A stretch of 64,000 nt of DNA from an uncultured Paraprevotella sp. Lineage in GTDB: Bacteria > Bacteroidota > Bacteroidia > Bacteroidales > Bacteroidaceae. Shown in pieces: positions 42,544 through 51,574 of the stretch. Position 1 is the first letter of the stretch; each line of letters starts with the position of its first letter. Both the position numbers and the translations under genes were made by a program. Where the stretch lies: NCBI GenBank assembly GCA_944321365.1, contig CALULA010000008.1, forward strand, positions 27,281 to 91,280, written 5' to 3'. The notes beneath the pieces were generated by a model. The model saw nothing but the letters and a program-made list of their open reading frames with translations, was not told the origin of the DNA and ran no database searches.

Positions 42544-44004
42544 ATGATGCTCAAGAAAACAAAGATCGTCGCTTCCATCTCCGACTTGCGATGCGATGTC
42601 GATTTTATCCGCGATCTTTTCAATGCAGGCATGAACGTGGTGCGGATGAACACAGCCCACGCCAGCCGCGAGGGCTTTGAGAAGCTCATCAATAACGTTC
42701 GTGAAGTATCCAACCGCATCGCTATCCTGATGGATACGAAAGGCCCGGAAGTGAGAACCACCAAGAATGCAGAAGAAAGCATAACATACAAGACCGGTGA
42801 CAAAATCAAAATCATAGGCGATCCGGAGAAAGAGACCGTGCGGGAGTGCATTTATGTGAGCTATCCCCGTTTTGTCAACGACCTTGGCGTGGGAGCACAC
42901 ATCCTTATAGACGATGGAGAACTGGAACTGAAAGTCATCGACAAAGACAACGACGTCTTATACTGTGAAGCTTGCAACGACGCCACATTGGGAAGCCGCA
43001 AGAGCGTCAATGTGCCCGGTGTGCGCATCAATCTTCCGTCACTTACGGAAAAAGACCGCAACAACATCTTATATGCCATCGAAAAGGACATCGACTTTAT
43101 CGCACACTCTTTCGTACGCAACAAACAAGATGTGCTGGACATCCGCGAGATTCTGAACGCTTATGGGAGTGACATCAAGATCATTGCCAAGATAGAGAAT
43201 CAGGAAGGCGTGGACAACATCGACGAAATACTGGAAGTAGCGGACGGAATCATGGTAGCCCGCGGAGATCTGGGCATTGAAGTTCCGCAAGAACGCATTC
43301 CAGGCATCCAGCGCATCCTGATAAAGAAATGCATTTTAGCCAAAAAACCGGTCATTGTCGCTACTCAGATGCTGCACACAATGATAAACAATCCGCGCCC
43401 CACCCGTGCAGAAGTGACAGACATTGCCAATGCCATCTACTACCGGACCGACGCATTGATGCTGAGCGGTGAGACAGCCTACGGCAAATACCCCGTAGAG
43501 GCCGTCCGGACAATGACCACCATCGCCGCACAAGCCGAGAAAGACAAGCTGGAGGAGAACGACATACAGATTCCGCTGACGCCCGAAAAGACGGATGTAA
43601 CCTCTTTCCTGGCCCAGTCTGCCGTGACGGCCACCAACCTGATGCCCATCCGGGCCATCATTACAGACAGTTTCAGCGGACTGACAGCCCGCTCGCTGGC
43701 CGCCTATCGCGGAAAATATCCGGTACTGGCCGTCTGCTACAAGGAGAAGACCATGCGCCATCTGGCACTGTCCTACGGCGTAGAAGCCATTTTCATGCCC
43801 GAAAAAGCGAACGGGCAGGCTTATTACTTTGCCGCCCTGCAGAAGTTGCTCAAGGACGGTGTGCTCTCGGAAAATGAGATGGTGGCTTATCTGAGCGGCG
43901 GAAAACAAGGCACACAGACTTCGTTCCTTGAGATCAACGTCGTAGGCGACGTGCTGAAACACGCCATGGAATACGTGTTGCCCAACCGCACGCGCTATCT
44001 GTAA
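42544..44004 (+). CDS. pyk: Pyruvate kinase
   Basis: 486 residues. It converts phosphoenolpyruvate and ADP to pyruvate and ATP, the last step of glycolysis. Seen here: KTKIVASISDLRC opening, MDTKGPEVRT (substrate/cation loop), KIIAKIENQEGVDNIDEIL with the catalytic Lys, GIMVARGDLGIEVP, and MLSGETAYGKYPVEAV. The C-terminal allosteric domain follows from about residue 360. Two consecutive Met codons (42544, 42547) allow either start. It lies 59 bases after aroQ and 23 before the O-methyltransferase gene. Confidence 0.95.
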   Translation: MMLKKTKIVASISDLRCDVDFIRDLFNAGMNVVRMNTAHASREGFEKLINNVREVSNRIAILMDTKGPEVRTTKNAEESITYKTGDKIKIIGDPEKETVRECIYVSYPRFVNDLGVGAHILIDDGELELKVIDKDNDVLYCEACNDATLGSRKSVNVPGVRINLPSLTEKDRNNILYAIEKDIDFIAHSFVRNKQDVLDIREILNAYGSDIKIIAKIENQEGVDNIDEILEVADGIMVARGDLGIEVPQERIPGIQRILIKKCILAKKPVIVATQMLHTMINNPRPTRAEVTDIANAIYYRTDALMLSGETAYGKYPVEAVRTMTTIAAQAEKDKLEENDIQIPLTPEKTDVTSFLAQSAVTATNLMPIRAIITDSFSGLTARSLAAYRGKYPVLAVCYKEKTMRHLALSYGVEAIFMPEKANGQAYYFAALQKLLKDGVLSENEMVAYLSGGKQGTQTSFLEINVVGDVLKHAMEYVLPNRTRYL

Positions 44005-44027
44005 ACCCGGACAAAGGAAGCATATTT

Positions 44028-44666
44028 ATGCAGGAGACAGACTTGCTCGACACTTACATACTTCAGCACATCGACAAAGAAAGCGACTATCTGAGTTCAC
44101 TCTATCGGGACACTCACGTGAAGCTGCTCCGTCCCCGCATGGCATCGGGCCATCTGCAGGGCCGTCTGCTGAAGATGCTTGTCTGCATGATCCGCCCGCA
44201 GAACATTCTGGAGATAGGAACATTCAGCGGCTACTCGGCCCTGTGCATGGCCGAGGGCCTGCCTCCCGGAGGACGGTTGTACACTTTTGAAATCAACGAC
44301 GAGCAGGAGGACTTCACACGACCATGGATAGAAAATTCCCCCTTTGCCTCACGCATAAAATTCATCATCGGGGATGCCCTTGCCCTCGTCCCGCAAATGG
44401 ACATCACCTTCGACATGGCTTTCATCGACGGCGACAAGCGGCATTACATCGATTACTACGAAATGACGCTGCAGAAAATCAGGACAGGAGGTTATATTCT
44501 GGCCGACAACACGCTGTGGGACGGGCATGTGGTTGAGACACTCAGGCACAACGACATGCAGACACAGGGCATCATGGATTTCAACGACCGGATAGCAGCC
44601 GACAGCCGCGTGGAAAAAGTAATACTGCCATTGCGGGACGGACTGACACTCATCCGCAAAAAATAA
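44028..44666 (+). CDS. O-methyltransferase, SAM-dependent (family 3)
   Basis: 212 residues, the usual length of the caffeoyl-CoA/catechol O-methyltransferase-like family. Seen here: motif I EIGTFSGYSALCMAEGL, VDG-like DMAFIDGDKRHYIDYYE that binds metal and acceptor, and ILADNTLWDGHV that closes the active site. It should methylate a small hydroxylated acceptor in the cytoplasm; the substrate is unknown. It sits between pyk and rbfA, a conserved order in Bacteroidales that says little about function. Confidence 0.9.
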   Translation: MQETDLLDTYILQHIDKESDYLSSLYRDTHVKLLRPRMASGHLQGRLLKMLVCMIRPQNILEIGTFSGYSALCMAEGLPPGGRLYTFEINDEQEDFTRPWIENSPFASRIKFIIGDALALVPQMDITFDMAFIDGDKRHYIDYYEMTLQKIRTGGYILADNTLWDGHVVETLRHNDMQTQGIMDFNDRIAADSRVEKVILPLRDGLTLIRKK

Positions 44667-44676
44667 AACCAAGCAT

Positions 44677-45012
44677 ATGGAAACAACCAGACAAAACAAG
44701 ATTGCCAGACTGATACAAAAAGAACTAAGCGACATCTTCATGCTCCAGACCAAGAACATGAAAGGCGTACTCGTCTCGGTCAGCGCCTGCCGCATCAGCC
44801 CCGACCTGAGCATCTGCCGCGCTTACCTGAGCGTATTCCCCAGCGAACGGAGCCAGGAAATCGTAAAGAACATCAACGACAACATGAAGTCCATCCGCTA
44901 CGAACTGGGCACGCGCGTCCGTCACCAGTTGCGCATCATCCCGGAATTGAAATTTTTCGTGGACGACTCCCTGGACTACATAGAGCACATCGACCAGCTG
45001 CTGAAAGAATAA
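44677..45012 (+). CDS. rbfA: Ribosome-binding factor A
   Basis: 111 residues. RbfA is a KH-like protein that helps mature the 30S subunit and acts with the 5' end of 16S rRNA. Seen here: RQNKIARLIQKELSDIF start, then VSVSACRISPDLSICRAYLSVFP and the C-terminal RHQLRIIPELKFFVDDSLDY with the FxxDxS motif of the family. Its stop overlaps the ATG of the next gene by one base (TAATG), so translation of the permease is coupled. Confidence 0.95.
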   Translation: METTRQNKIARLIQKELSDIFMLQTKNMKGVLVSVSACRISPDLSICRAYLSVFPSERSQEIVKNINDNMKSIRYELGTRVRHQLRIIPELKFFVDDSLDYIEHIDQLLKE

Positions 45013-46241
45013 TGAACTTCCCGTTCTATATCGCCCGGCGTTACCTGTTCTCGAAGAAATCGCACCATGCCATCAACATCATCTCTGCGATCTCTGTATG
45101 CGGTGTGACCATTGCCACAATGGCATTGGTATGCACGCTGTCCGTCTTCAACGGATTCCAGGACCTTGTGGCCTCCTTTTTCACAGCCATCGACCCGGAA
45201 CTGAAGATAGCCCCCGCCAAAGGAAAGACTATGGCGGCCGACGATCCGGCTTTGGTCCGCCTGAAAGCCTATCCCGGCATACAGGTCTACACGGAAACTC
45301 TGGAGGACAATGCCCTTGCCATCTACGGAGAGCATCAGGCCATGATTACCATAAAAGGAGTGGACGATAACTTTGCCACGACCACAGACCTGAACTCCCT
45401 GCTTTACGGAGACGGCAGCTTCATCCTGCACGCCGACGTGCTGGAGTTCGGCATTCCCGGCATACAGCTGGCCGCACAGCTGGGCATGGGGGCACGTTTC
45501 GACACGCCCCTGCAAATCTATGCCCCCAAAAAGGGCGAACGCATCAATCTGGCCGACCCCACATCCAGTTTCACCCAAAGCGAACTTTACTCTGCCGGTG
45601 TCGTATTCGCCGTGAAACAAGCCAAATATGACGCCAACTACATCCTGACCTCGCTGCGCTTCGCACGCAATCTTTTCGGACAGCAAGGGCGCGTGTCGGC
45701 CATCGAGCTGAAGCTGAAAGAAGGAACTGACCTGCAACAGGCACAACGTGACATAGAAGAGTTGCTGGGACCGGACTTCACCGTCCAGAACCGCTATGAA
45801 CAGCAAGAAGACGTGTTCCGTATCATGGAAGTGGAGAAGCTCATCGCCTATCTGTTCCTTACATTCATCCTGCTGGTGGCCTGCTTCAACATCATCGGCT
45901 CCATCTCCATGCTCATCATCGACAAAAAGGAGGACGTACGCACCCTGCGCAGTCTGGGGGCGCAGGACAGCCAGATTACACGCATCTTTCTGTTTGAAGG
46001 ACGCCTCATTTCGAGCTGCGGAGCACTTGCCGGCATCCTGCTTGGTCTGCTGCTGTGCTACCTGCAACAGACCTATGGCTTCATCACTCTGGGCGACTCT
46101 TCCGGGAAATTCATCATCGATGCTTACCCTGTCAGCATACGGATGGAGGACATCATCGTCATCTTCTTCACCGTCCTGGCGGTCAGCTACACCGTTCTGT
46201 GGTATCCCGTCAGATACCTGAGCAAACGGCTGCTGGACTGA
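45012..46241 (+). CDS. FtsX-like/LolE-type lipoprotein-release permease
   Basis: 409 residues. N-terminal helix (about 22-45, HAINIISAISVCGVTIATM), a large periplasmic MacB_PCD-like domain (about 50-265), then three helices (about 275-300, 322-350 and 375-400). The start FPFYIARRYLFSKKSHHAINIIS is typical of LolC/LolE permeases, which extract lipoproteins from the inner membrane for LolA. It has a single FtsX unit, so it needs a partner and an ATPase that are not in this window. The start codon overlaps the rbfA stop. Confidence 0.9.
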   Translation: MNFPFYIARRYLFSKKSHHAINIISAISVCGVTIATMALVCTLSVFNGFQDLVASFFTAIDPELKIAPAKGKTMAADDPALVRLKAYPGIQVYTETLEDNALAIYGEHQAMITIKGVDDNFATTTDLNSLLYGDGSFILHADVLEFGIPGIQLAAQLGMGARFDTPLQIYAPKKGERINLADPTSSFTQSELYSAGVVFAVKQAKYDANYILTSLRFARNLFGQQGRVSAIELKLKEGTDLQQAQRDIEELLGPDFTVQNRYEQQEDVFRIMEVEKLIAYLFLTFILLVACFNIIGSISMLIIDKKEDVRTLRSLGAQDSQITRIFLFEGRLISSCGALAGILLGLLLCYLQQTYGFITLGDSSGKFIIDAYPVSIRMEDIIVIFFTVLAVSYTVLWYPVRYLSKRLLD

Positions 46242-46343
46242 GCTGCAATCCGGACAGCCATCATATTTTCAAGCTTTTTGCTGACTGTTTAACCGGCTCA
46301 TCGAAACCGGCAATCCTCCCACGGCTCTTCCCCCCGCTTTTTT

Positions 46344-46417
46344 GTGCGCAAAGCCGTGCGCGGTCTTGCGCATAAACCATTCCGTTTGTGCGCAAGACTT
46401 CACCCCGTTATCCGCAA
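46344..46417. repeat. 22-bp-period GCG-core array E (4 units)
   Basis: Cores GTGCGCAA at 46344, TTGCGCAT at 46366, GTGCGCAA at 46388 and ATCCGCAA at 46410, exactly 22 bp apart. It lies in the 291-base gap between two convergent genes. The rest of that gap holds only a GC hairpin at about 46507-46531 with no T run. Confidence 0.85.
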
Positions 46418-46532
46418 CAAATCGGGAGATGCTATCACTGATACCCGTAAAATCACCTGCAAGATGCATTAAGGACACCCCCTCAGTGGCTTCTGTCCGG
46501 CAACAAGACGGGACGGCTCCAGCGTCCCGCCG

Positions 46533-47453
46533 TCACAAACCCATATCCTGCCGGAGTATCCTGGAGAACTTCGGTGCCCCCACGTCCGAGCTTAAATGAT
46601 TGCCATCGTAGAAATCGTCATCCGTAAACCGACGGTCGTCCAGATAATACAGCAGCCGCACATGGGCGGATTCCGCCGCCACCTCCGCCAGCGTGTTCCG
46701 GAATACCTTCAACGACTCTGGGTCTATCCCGGCATAATAGACTCCGGTGACCGGAGTAACCACAATCCACAGCTCCGCTCCCCTCTCGCGACACAACCGG
46801 GCCAGCCGACGGATGCGCCGCACATTGTCGGCATATACGCCGCGTCTGTCCTCCGCCTGCGCCAGGGCGTTATGCCCGGCAACGTTTTTCAGGGCCTTCT
46901 CCCTCCAGTCTGCCGGACGGCCCTCAGCATCGAAACTATGGTCCAGCCCCAGCGAGTCGCACAGCATCGTCTGCCCGCCCAGAAGGTAATACTTCGACCA
47001 TTTTCTCAGCGAACGTCCGCCGATGGACAGCAACTCGCTGCGCGGCAACCAGTCATGCTCCACATGCAGACCCAGATAAATGTCGTGCGCAGCCACACTG
47101 AACTGATCGAACGTGTCGTCGCTCCACAACGCATGATAGCACATCCCCAGCACCACCCGCTCGACATCCGGCATATCCGCCTGATATTTCTCGAACATCT
47201 GGACGTGAAAGCGGAGCCACTGACCGGAAACTCCCAGATTGTATGTGCCTTCAGGGAAACAATCCGGGGCAATGCCGCTGGCGACTACGGAACTGCCCAG
47301 GGCCAGCGTACGGATGTTGCGCCCCTCGTCCTCCATCAGATGCCGCTTGAAAGCATACATGTTGGGCACATGGCGCAGCATACATTCCATAACCACGGCC
47401 AACACCAGCAGCACCGACGAGAACAACAACACTCTCAGAACAAACTTCTTCAT
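46533..47453 (-). CDS. SGNH/GDSL-like membrane protein linked to MBOAT
   Basis: 306 residues with an N-terminal anchor (about 4-24). The segment TLALGSSVVASGI has Ser54/Ser55 where the SGNH block I serine lies, and the C-terminal FYDGNHLSSDVGA gives the block V Asp/His. Proteins of this kind sit beside MBOAT acyltransferases (DltD/AlgJ-like logic) and take the acyl group on to an extracytoplasmic polymer; that is by analogy. It is the last gene of the ompH-murI-MBOAT operon, 12 bases after the MBOAT gene. The acceptor polymer is unknown. Confidence 0.75.
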   Translation of the reverse strand: MKKFVLRVLLFSSVLLVLAVVMECMLRHVPNMYAFKRHLMEDEGRNIRTLALGSSVVASGIAPDCFPEGTYNLGVSGQWLRFHVQMFEKYQADMPDVERVVLGMCYHALWSDDTFDQFSVAAHDIYLGLHVEHDWLPRSELLSIGGRSLRKWSKYYLLGGQTMLCDSLGLDHSFDAEGRPADWREKALKNVAGHNALAQAEDRRGVYADNVRRIRRLARLCRERGAELWIVVTPVTGVYYAGIDPESLKVFRNTLAEVAAESAHVRLLYYLDDRRFTDDDFYDGNHLSSDVGAPKFSRILRQDMGL

Positions 47454-47465
47454 ACTCCCTCCCGC

Positions 47466-48905
47466 TTAAAACTGGAAATAAATGAACTCTGCCTGCTGTC
47501 CGGCCAGCAGAAACGTGGTGATAAACACGACGTAATACAGCAGCCATCGCACGGGCCTGTGCCTGAACAGGCCGCGCGGCTCAATCTGAAGTCCGTGTTG
47601 TTTGTCTCTCTGCAGCCACTCGACAAACAGCAATATCGCAATATAAATCAACGGGTCCTTGCCATGCCTCGGAAGCTCGAACGTGAAACAGGTGAACATC
47701 CGCACGATATATTCCCACGCCTGTCCCACCGTCTCGGCCCTGAAGAGAATCCATCCCAACAGCACCAGCAGGAAAGTCAGCGCCATCTGCAAGGCTTCGG
47801 CCAGCGTGGGAAGCAGGCGACCTTCGGCCACTCCGTTCACGTGCTTACGGTTCTTGCCCAGCAGGAACAGCGGCAGGAAAAGCAGGGCATGATACACGCC
47901 CCAGCCCACATACGTCCAGTTGGCTCCATGCCAAAAACCGCTGACAAGGAAAATGATCAGCGTGTTGCGCATGGCTTTCCACTTCGAGCAGCGGCTCCCG
48001 CCCAAGGGAATGTAAATGTAGTCGCGGAACCACGTGGTCAGCGAAATGTGCCAGCGACGCCAGAATTCGGCAATGTCACGCGAGAAATAAGGGAAATTGA
48101 AATTGCGCATCAGGTCCACGCCGAACAGACGGGCCGACCCTATGGCAATATCGGAATAACCGGAGAAGTCGCCGTAGATCTGGAACGTGAAAAACAAGGC
48201 GCCCAGAAACAACGTCATGCCATCGGCCGTCTGATAGTCGGCAAAAATCCGGTTTACGGCATCGGCACAGTTATCAGCCACCACCATCTTCTTGAACAGT
48301 CCCCACAAAATCTGCCGCATGCCGTCTACCGCCTTGTCATAAGAAAAAGCTGTAGGCTTCAGGAACTGCGGCAACAGATGAGTGGCTCTTTCTATCGGAC
48401 CGGCAACCAGCTGCGGAAAGAAACTGATGAAGGCGAAAAAGGCCACCACATCGTGAGTGGGCTCAATCTTGCGGCGATAAACATCTATCGTATAGCTCAA
48501 AGCCTGAAAGGTATAGAAGCTGATACCGACAGGCAGAAGTATGTCGCGGGTCACCCAGTCGACCTTCCAGCCCAGCAGCTGGAAGAAAGCCACGAAGTTC
48601 TCACCGAAGAAGTTGCAATACTTGAAGTAGCCCAAGATGAGCAGATTCAGTACGATGTTTCCGCCACAGACCCATCGCCGCTGCAGCCGGGAGCCGTCGA
48701 ACCGTTCCAACAGAATGCCACTGCAGTAGCTGCAGAACGTGGAAAAAGCCATGAGCAGAAGGAAACGCCAGTCCCACCAGCCGTAAAAGACATAGCTGGC
48801 GACAACGATAAACAGATTCCTGTGCAGCCGACTCTTCAGCACCAGCCAGTAAAACAGGAATACAACAGGGAGAAAAAGTAAATATTCAACAGAATTAAAT
48901 AGCAT
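47466..48905 (-). CDS. MBOAT-family O-acyltransferase
   Basis: 479 residues with about ten hydrophobic segments. The catalytic His region FLVSGFWHGANWTYVGWGVYH and the preceding EFWRRWHISLTTWFRDYIYIPLGG are the hallmarks of the AlgI/DltB/PatA branch that moves acyl groups across the inner membrane. It should O-acylate a cell-surface polysaccharide or peptidoglycan. It stands 26 bases after murI and 12 before the SGNH-like partner, so acylation and glutamate-racemase genes share a transcript. Confidence 0.93.
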   Translation of the reverse strand: MLFNSVEYLLFLPVVFLFYWLVLKSRLHRNLFIVVASYVFYGWWDWRFLLLMAFSTFCSYCSGILLERFDGSRLQRRWVCGGNIVLNLLILGYFKYCNFFGENFVAFFQLLGWKVDWVTRDILLPVGISFYTFQALSYTIDVYRRKIEPTHDVVAFFAFISFFPQLVAGPIERATHLLPQFLKPTAFSYDKAVDGMRQILWGLFKKMVVADNCADAVNRIFADYQTADGMTLFLGALFFTFQIYGDFSGYSDIAIGSARLFGVDLMRNFNFPYFSRDIAEFWRRWHISLTTWFRDYIYIPLGGSRCSKWKAMRNTLIIFLVSGFWHGANWTYVGWGVYHALLFLPLFLLGKNRKHVNGVAEGRLLPTLAEALQMALTFLLVLLGWILFRAETVGQAWEYIVRMFTCFTFELPRHGKDPLIYIAILLFVEWLQRDKQHGLQIEPRGLFRHRPVRWLLYYVVFITTFLLAGQQAEFIYFQF

Positions 48906-48931
48906 AAAAGTTTAATTTAGTCTTTCGGTTT

Positions 48932-49777
48932 TCACTCCAGCACCACCCGCTCGGCCCGCACCTGCCGTCGCAAGAAGATGGAAGCCGAGTCCATGAACCG
49001 TTCCGGACTTTCCGTGGTCAGGAAACGACAGGTGCCCCCCTCCGTACACACCGCCTTGATGTCGGCATGACGTTGCAGATAGTCTTTCAAGCTGTTGGCC
49101 ACATATTCGCCCTGCGGCACGATACGCACATTGCGGGGGGTATATTTCAGAATCTTGTTCAACAGCAGGGGATAGTGCGTACACCCCAGAATGATCGTAT
49201 CTATCAGAGGGTCCTTGCGCAGCAGATTGCCGATGCGCTTCTGCACAAAATAATCGGCTCCCGGAGAGTCATACTCATAGTTCTCCACCAAAGGCACCCA
49301 CATGGGGCAGGCTTCGCCGCTCACCGTAATGTCCGGATACAGCTTGTTTATCTCCAACGGATATGAGCCTGAGCTGATGGTGCCCGATGTGGCAAGGATT
49401 CCCACATGACGGCTGTGTGTGAGCTGCCCCACGCATTCCGCCGTAGGACGGATGACTCCCAGCACGCGCCGCGTATCGTCGCCCAGCAACGGCAGGTCGT
49501 TCTGCTGAATGGAGCGCAAAGCCTTGGCCGACGCCGTGTTGCAGGCCAGGATGACCAGATGGCATCCCATACTGAAAAGCTTGCGCACGGCCTCCCAGGT
49601 GAATTCATATACCACCTCGAAAGAACGGGTCCCGTAGGGCGTGCGGGCGTTGTCGCCCAGGTAAAGATAATCGTACTGCGGCATCAGTTGCCGGATCTGA
49701 TGCAGAATGGTCAGTCCGCCGTAGCCGGAATCGAATACTCCTATAGGACCGGGTTGATCTGTCAACATAAGCTTCAT
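48932..49777 (-). CDS. murI: Glutamate racemase
   Basis: 281 residues from the ATG at 49777 (MKLMLTDQPGPIG; the MLTDQ start at 49768 is also possible). It makes D-glutamate for peptidoglycan. Seen here: GPIGVFDSGYGGLTIL at the N-terminus, LGDNARTPYG, and the two catalytic cysteines in LACNTASAKAL and ILGCTHYPLL. The ATGA overlap with the stop of the upstream ompH gene shows translational coupling. Confidence 0.95.
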   Translation of the reverse strand: MKLMLTDQPGPIGVFDSGYGGLTILHQIRQLMPQYDYLYLGDNARTPYGTRSFEVVYEFTWEAVRKLFSMGCHLVILACNTASAKALRSIQQNDLPLLGDDTRRVLGVIRPTAECVGQLTHSRHVGILATSGTISSGSYPLEINKLYPDITVSGEACPMWVPLVENYEYDSPGADYFVQKRIGNLLRKDPLIDTIILGCTHYPLLLNKILKYTPRNVRIVPQGEYVANSLKDYLQRHADIKAVCTEGGTCRFLTTESPERFMDSASIFLRRQVRAERVVLE

Positions 49778-50319
49778 GGATTGGGTTCTACGCTGATGGG
49801 CAACTGCAGTTTCTCTTTCACGTAATTGGTCACGTCGTCTCCCGACACCGGATTGATGAAAGGACACGTGTTTCCGTCCGTATTGATGATAAAGGCATAG
49901 CCCCGCTCCACCCCGACCGCGCGTATGGCCTCGTTCAGCAGATAAAGCATATCGGCCTGCAACTCTTGTTCAGCCTGCGCCAGAAGCTTCTGCGCCTCAT
50001 CCTTGAAACGGATGCTTTTGTCCAGCAAATCCTGCAGCTCAAACTGACGTTTCTGCAGAATATTCTCCGGAAAATCTTTCTGGCCTTGCAAAAACTCCAC
50101 AAACTTGCGCTGGAATTCCTCTTCTCCGCGCCGGGCCTCCGCATCATATTTGGCTTTCAGTTCCGTCAGCTTCTGCTGAGCCGCCGCATATTCCGGCATA
50201 GCCTGAAACACAGCATTGTAACTTAAATAGCCGAACTTAGGCTGGACATTCTGCGCTCCGGCCAGCAAAACACAGCACCAGCATGCCACACACAGCCCCC
50301 ATCTGACAGCCTGTTTCAT
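49774..50319 (-). CDS. OmpH/Skp-family periplasmic chaperone, third copy
   Basis: 181 residues from the ATG at 50319 (MKQAVRWGLCVACWCC) with a signal peptide ending LAGAQ. Skp-type proteins are trimeric periplasmic chaperones with coiled-coil tentacles that hold unfolded outer-membrane proteins. Seen here: KFGYLSYNAVFQAMPEYAAAQ, a long coiled coil, and a C-terminal beta piece GYAFIINTDG. It is the third such gene in a row, but it has its own promoter (50345-50352) and runs with murI, MBOAT and SGNH genes. The ATG at 50340 is excluded because it would sit on the predicted transcription start. Confidence 0.9.
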   Translation of the reverse strand: MKQAVRWGLCVACWCCVLLAGAQNVQPKFGYLSYNAVFQAMPEYAAAQQKLTELKAKYDAEARRGEEEFQRKFVEFLQGQKDFPENILQKRQFELQDLLDKSIRFKDEAQKLLAQAEQELQADMLYLLNEAIRAVGVERGYAFIINTDGNTCPFINPVSGDDVTNYVKEKLQLPISVEPNP

Positions 50320-50344
50320 CACAAAGCATTTACAATTCATAGGG

Positions 50345-50352
50345 CAAAGGTA
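50345..50352 (-). promoter_or_regulatory. -7 promoter box for the ompH-murI operon
   Basis: TACCTTTG on the minus strand, 25 bases before the ATG at 50319. It follows the terminator of the bamA operon. Confidence 0.6.
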
Positions 50353-50405
50353 TGGATTTTTGTGCAAAAGGAGATACAAACGGCTCACCATTTTACACTG
50401 GAAAC

Positions 50406-50448
50406 AAAAAAAGTGTCCGGAAAGAAACCACACGCTCTTTCCGGACAC
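50406..50448 (-). terminator. Strong intrinsic terminator of the bamA-ompH operon
   Basis: A perfect 12-bp stem (GTGTCCGGAAAG at 50413-50424 pairs with 50437-50448), 12-base loop, then seven T on the minus strand. Confidence 0.88.
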
Positions 50449-50479
50449 GCTTTTTCCCTTGGCTGGAAAAGAAGGACTC

Positions 50480-50977
50480 TTACTGCAATCCTAACTTTTG
50501 CTTGATCTGAGCCGTCACATCGGTGCTCAGAGTCGTGCTGATATAAGGAATTCCTGCAGAGATATCCATAATGTAGACATAGCCTCCCTCTTCGCCGATC
50601 TGCTTGATGACACCCAGCATTTTCTCAGATATGGCCTGCATCTTCTGCTGCGAAGTCTCCTGCAACGACTTCTGGTTGTCCTGATAGCTCTGCTGAATGC
50701 GGTTATACAAATCCTGCAGCTCTGCCTCACGACGCTGCCTTACGTTGTCCAGCAGATTGGCACGTTCCTTTTCAAATTCTTCTGACTTCTTCTGCAACTC
50801 GTCCTGCATACGCTTCAAATCATTCTCATACTGCGTCTGGAGCTGCTGAATCTCAGTTTGCGCCGTGGTATACTCCGGCATCAATTGAATGATGGCACTC
50901 GAATCGAAATGACCGAACTTCTGCGCAAAGATGCTCATCGGGACGAGCAACAATGCCATTAAAATAACTTTCTTCAT
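50480..50977 (-). CDS. OmpH/Skp-family periplasmic chaperone, second copy
   Basis: 165 residues from the ATG near 50977 (MKKVILMALLLVPMSIFAQ). A signal peptide is followed by KFGHFDSSAIIQLMPEYTTAQ, then a highly charged coiled coil (about 40-125), and a terminal EEGGYVYIMDISAGIPYIS strand. It should act as a Skp-type holdase for outer-membrane proteins. It follows the first ompH by 61 bases and ends at the strong terminator. A longer frame from 51016 has no support. Confidence 0.9.
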   Translation of the reverse strand: MKKVILMALLLVPMSIFAQKFGHFDSSAIIQLMPEYTTAQTEIQQLQTQYENDLKRMQDELQKKSEEFEKERANLLDNVRQRREAELQDLYNRIQQSYQDNQKSLQETSQQKMQAISEKMLGVIKQIGEEGGYVYIMDISAGIPYISTTLSTDVTAQIKQKLGLQ

Positions 50978-51038
50978 CTTATTATTATCTGTCTTTTTTA
51001 GATTATTACTTTCCATATGACTTGCAAATGTACAAATG

Positions 51039-51563
51039 TTAGTTGGAATATCCTAATTTTGTCAATACTTCATTGCTGATATCCACCTTCGGAGATGCAA
51101 AAATAATGCCTGCGTCCGACGCACGGTCCAGTATCAGAGAATATCCCTTACTGTCCGAAATATCTTTCACAGCATTGTATATCTCATCCTGTATGGGTGC
51201 CATGAGGCTCTCTCTCTTCTTGAACAGCTCTCCTTCCGGACCGAAATATTTCTTTTTCAGCTCAGCCGCCTCTTTCTCCTTTGCCACAATCTCCTCCTCT
51301 TTCTGCGTCTTCTGTTCCGCACTCAGAAAGACAGCCTCGCTCTGATAATTCTTATATAAGGTCTGGGCTTCCTCGGTGAGCGCGTCCACCTCAGCCTGCC
51401 ACTTCTTGGAGACCTGGTTCAACTGCTCGTTGGCCCGCTCATAAGCGGGAATATTCTTCAGAATATACTCCATGTCAACCAGCGCGAACTTCTGCGCCAT
51501 AGCCTGTGCGCCCATTATCATGAGCAGACACAACAAAGAAAACAACTTTTTCATCTTTTTCAA
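51039..51563 (-). CDS. OmpH/Skp-family periplasmic chaperone, first copy
   Basis: 174 residues (MKKMKKLFSLLCLLMIMGAQAMAQ signal peptide; the Met at 51554 is also possible). The mature part KFALVDMEYILKNIPAYERAN, a long coiled coil and the terminal GYSLILDRASDAGIIF match Skp/OmpH. It lies 11 bases after bamA, which fits a role in delivering barrels to the BAM complex. The family also contains other periplasmic holdases, so the Skp label is by fold and context. Confidence 0.92.
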   Translation of the reverse strand: MKKMKKLFSLLCLLMIMGAQAMAQKFALVDMEYILKNIPAYERANEQLNQVSKKWQAEVDALTEEAQTLYKNYQSEAVFLSAEQKTQKEEEIVAKEKEAAELKKKYFGPEGELFKKRESLMAPIQDEIYNAVKDISDSKGYSLILDRASDAGIIFASPKVDISNEVLTKLGYSN

Positions 51564-51574
51564 TCTGCTTTTAA

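Noticed and set aside
46507..46531. GC hairpin before the SGNH-like gene's end as a terminator
   Set aside because: The stem is short (about 7 bp) and neither strand has a T run behind it.
46596..48881. A 761-codon open frame on the plus strand across the SGNH and MBOAT genes
   Set aside because: Rich in His, Gln and Arg with no recognisable fold. The minus-strand genes have clear family motifs, so this is a shadow.
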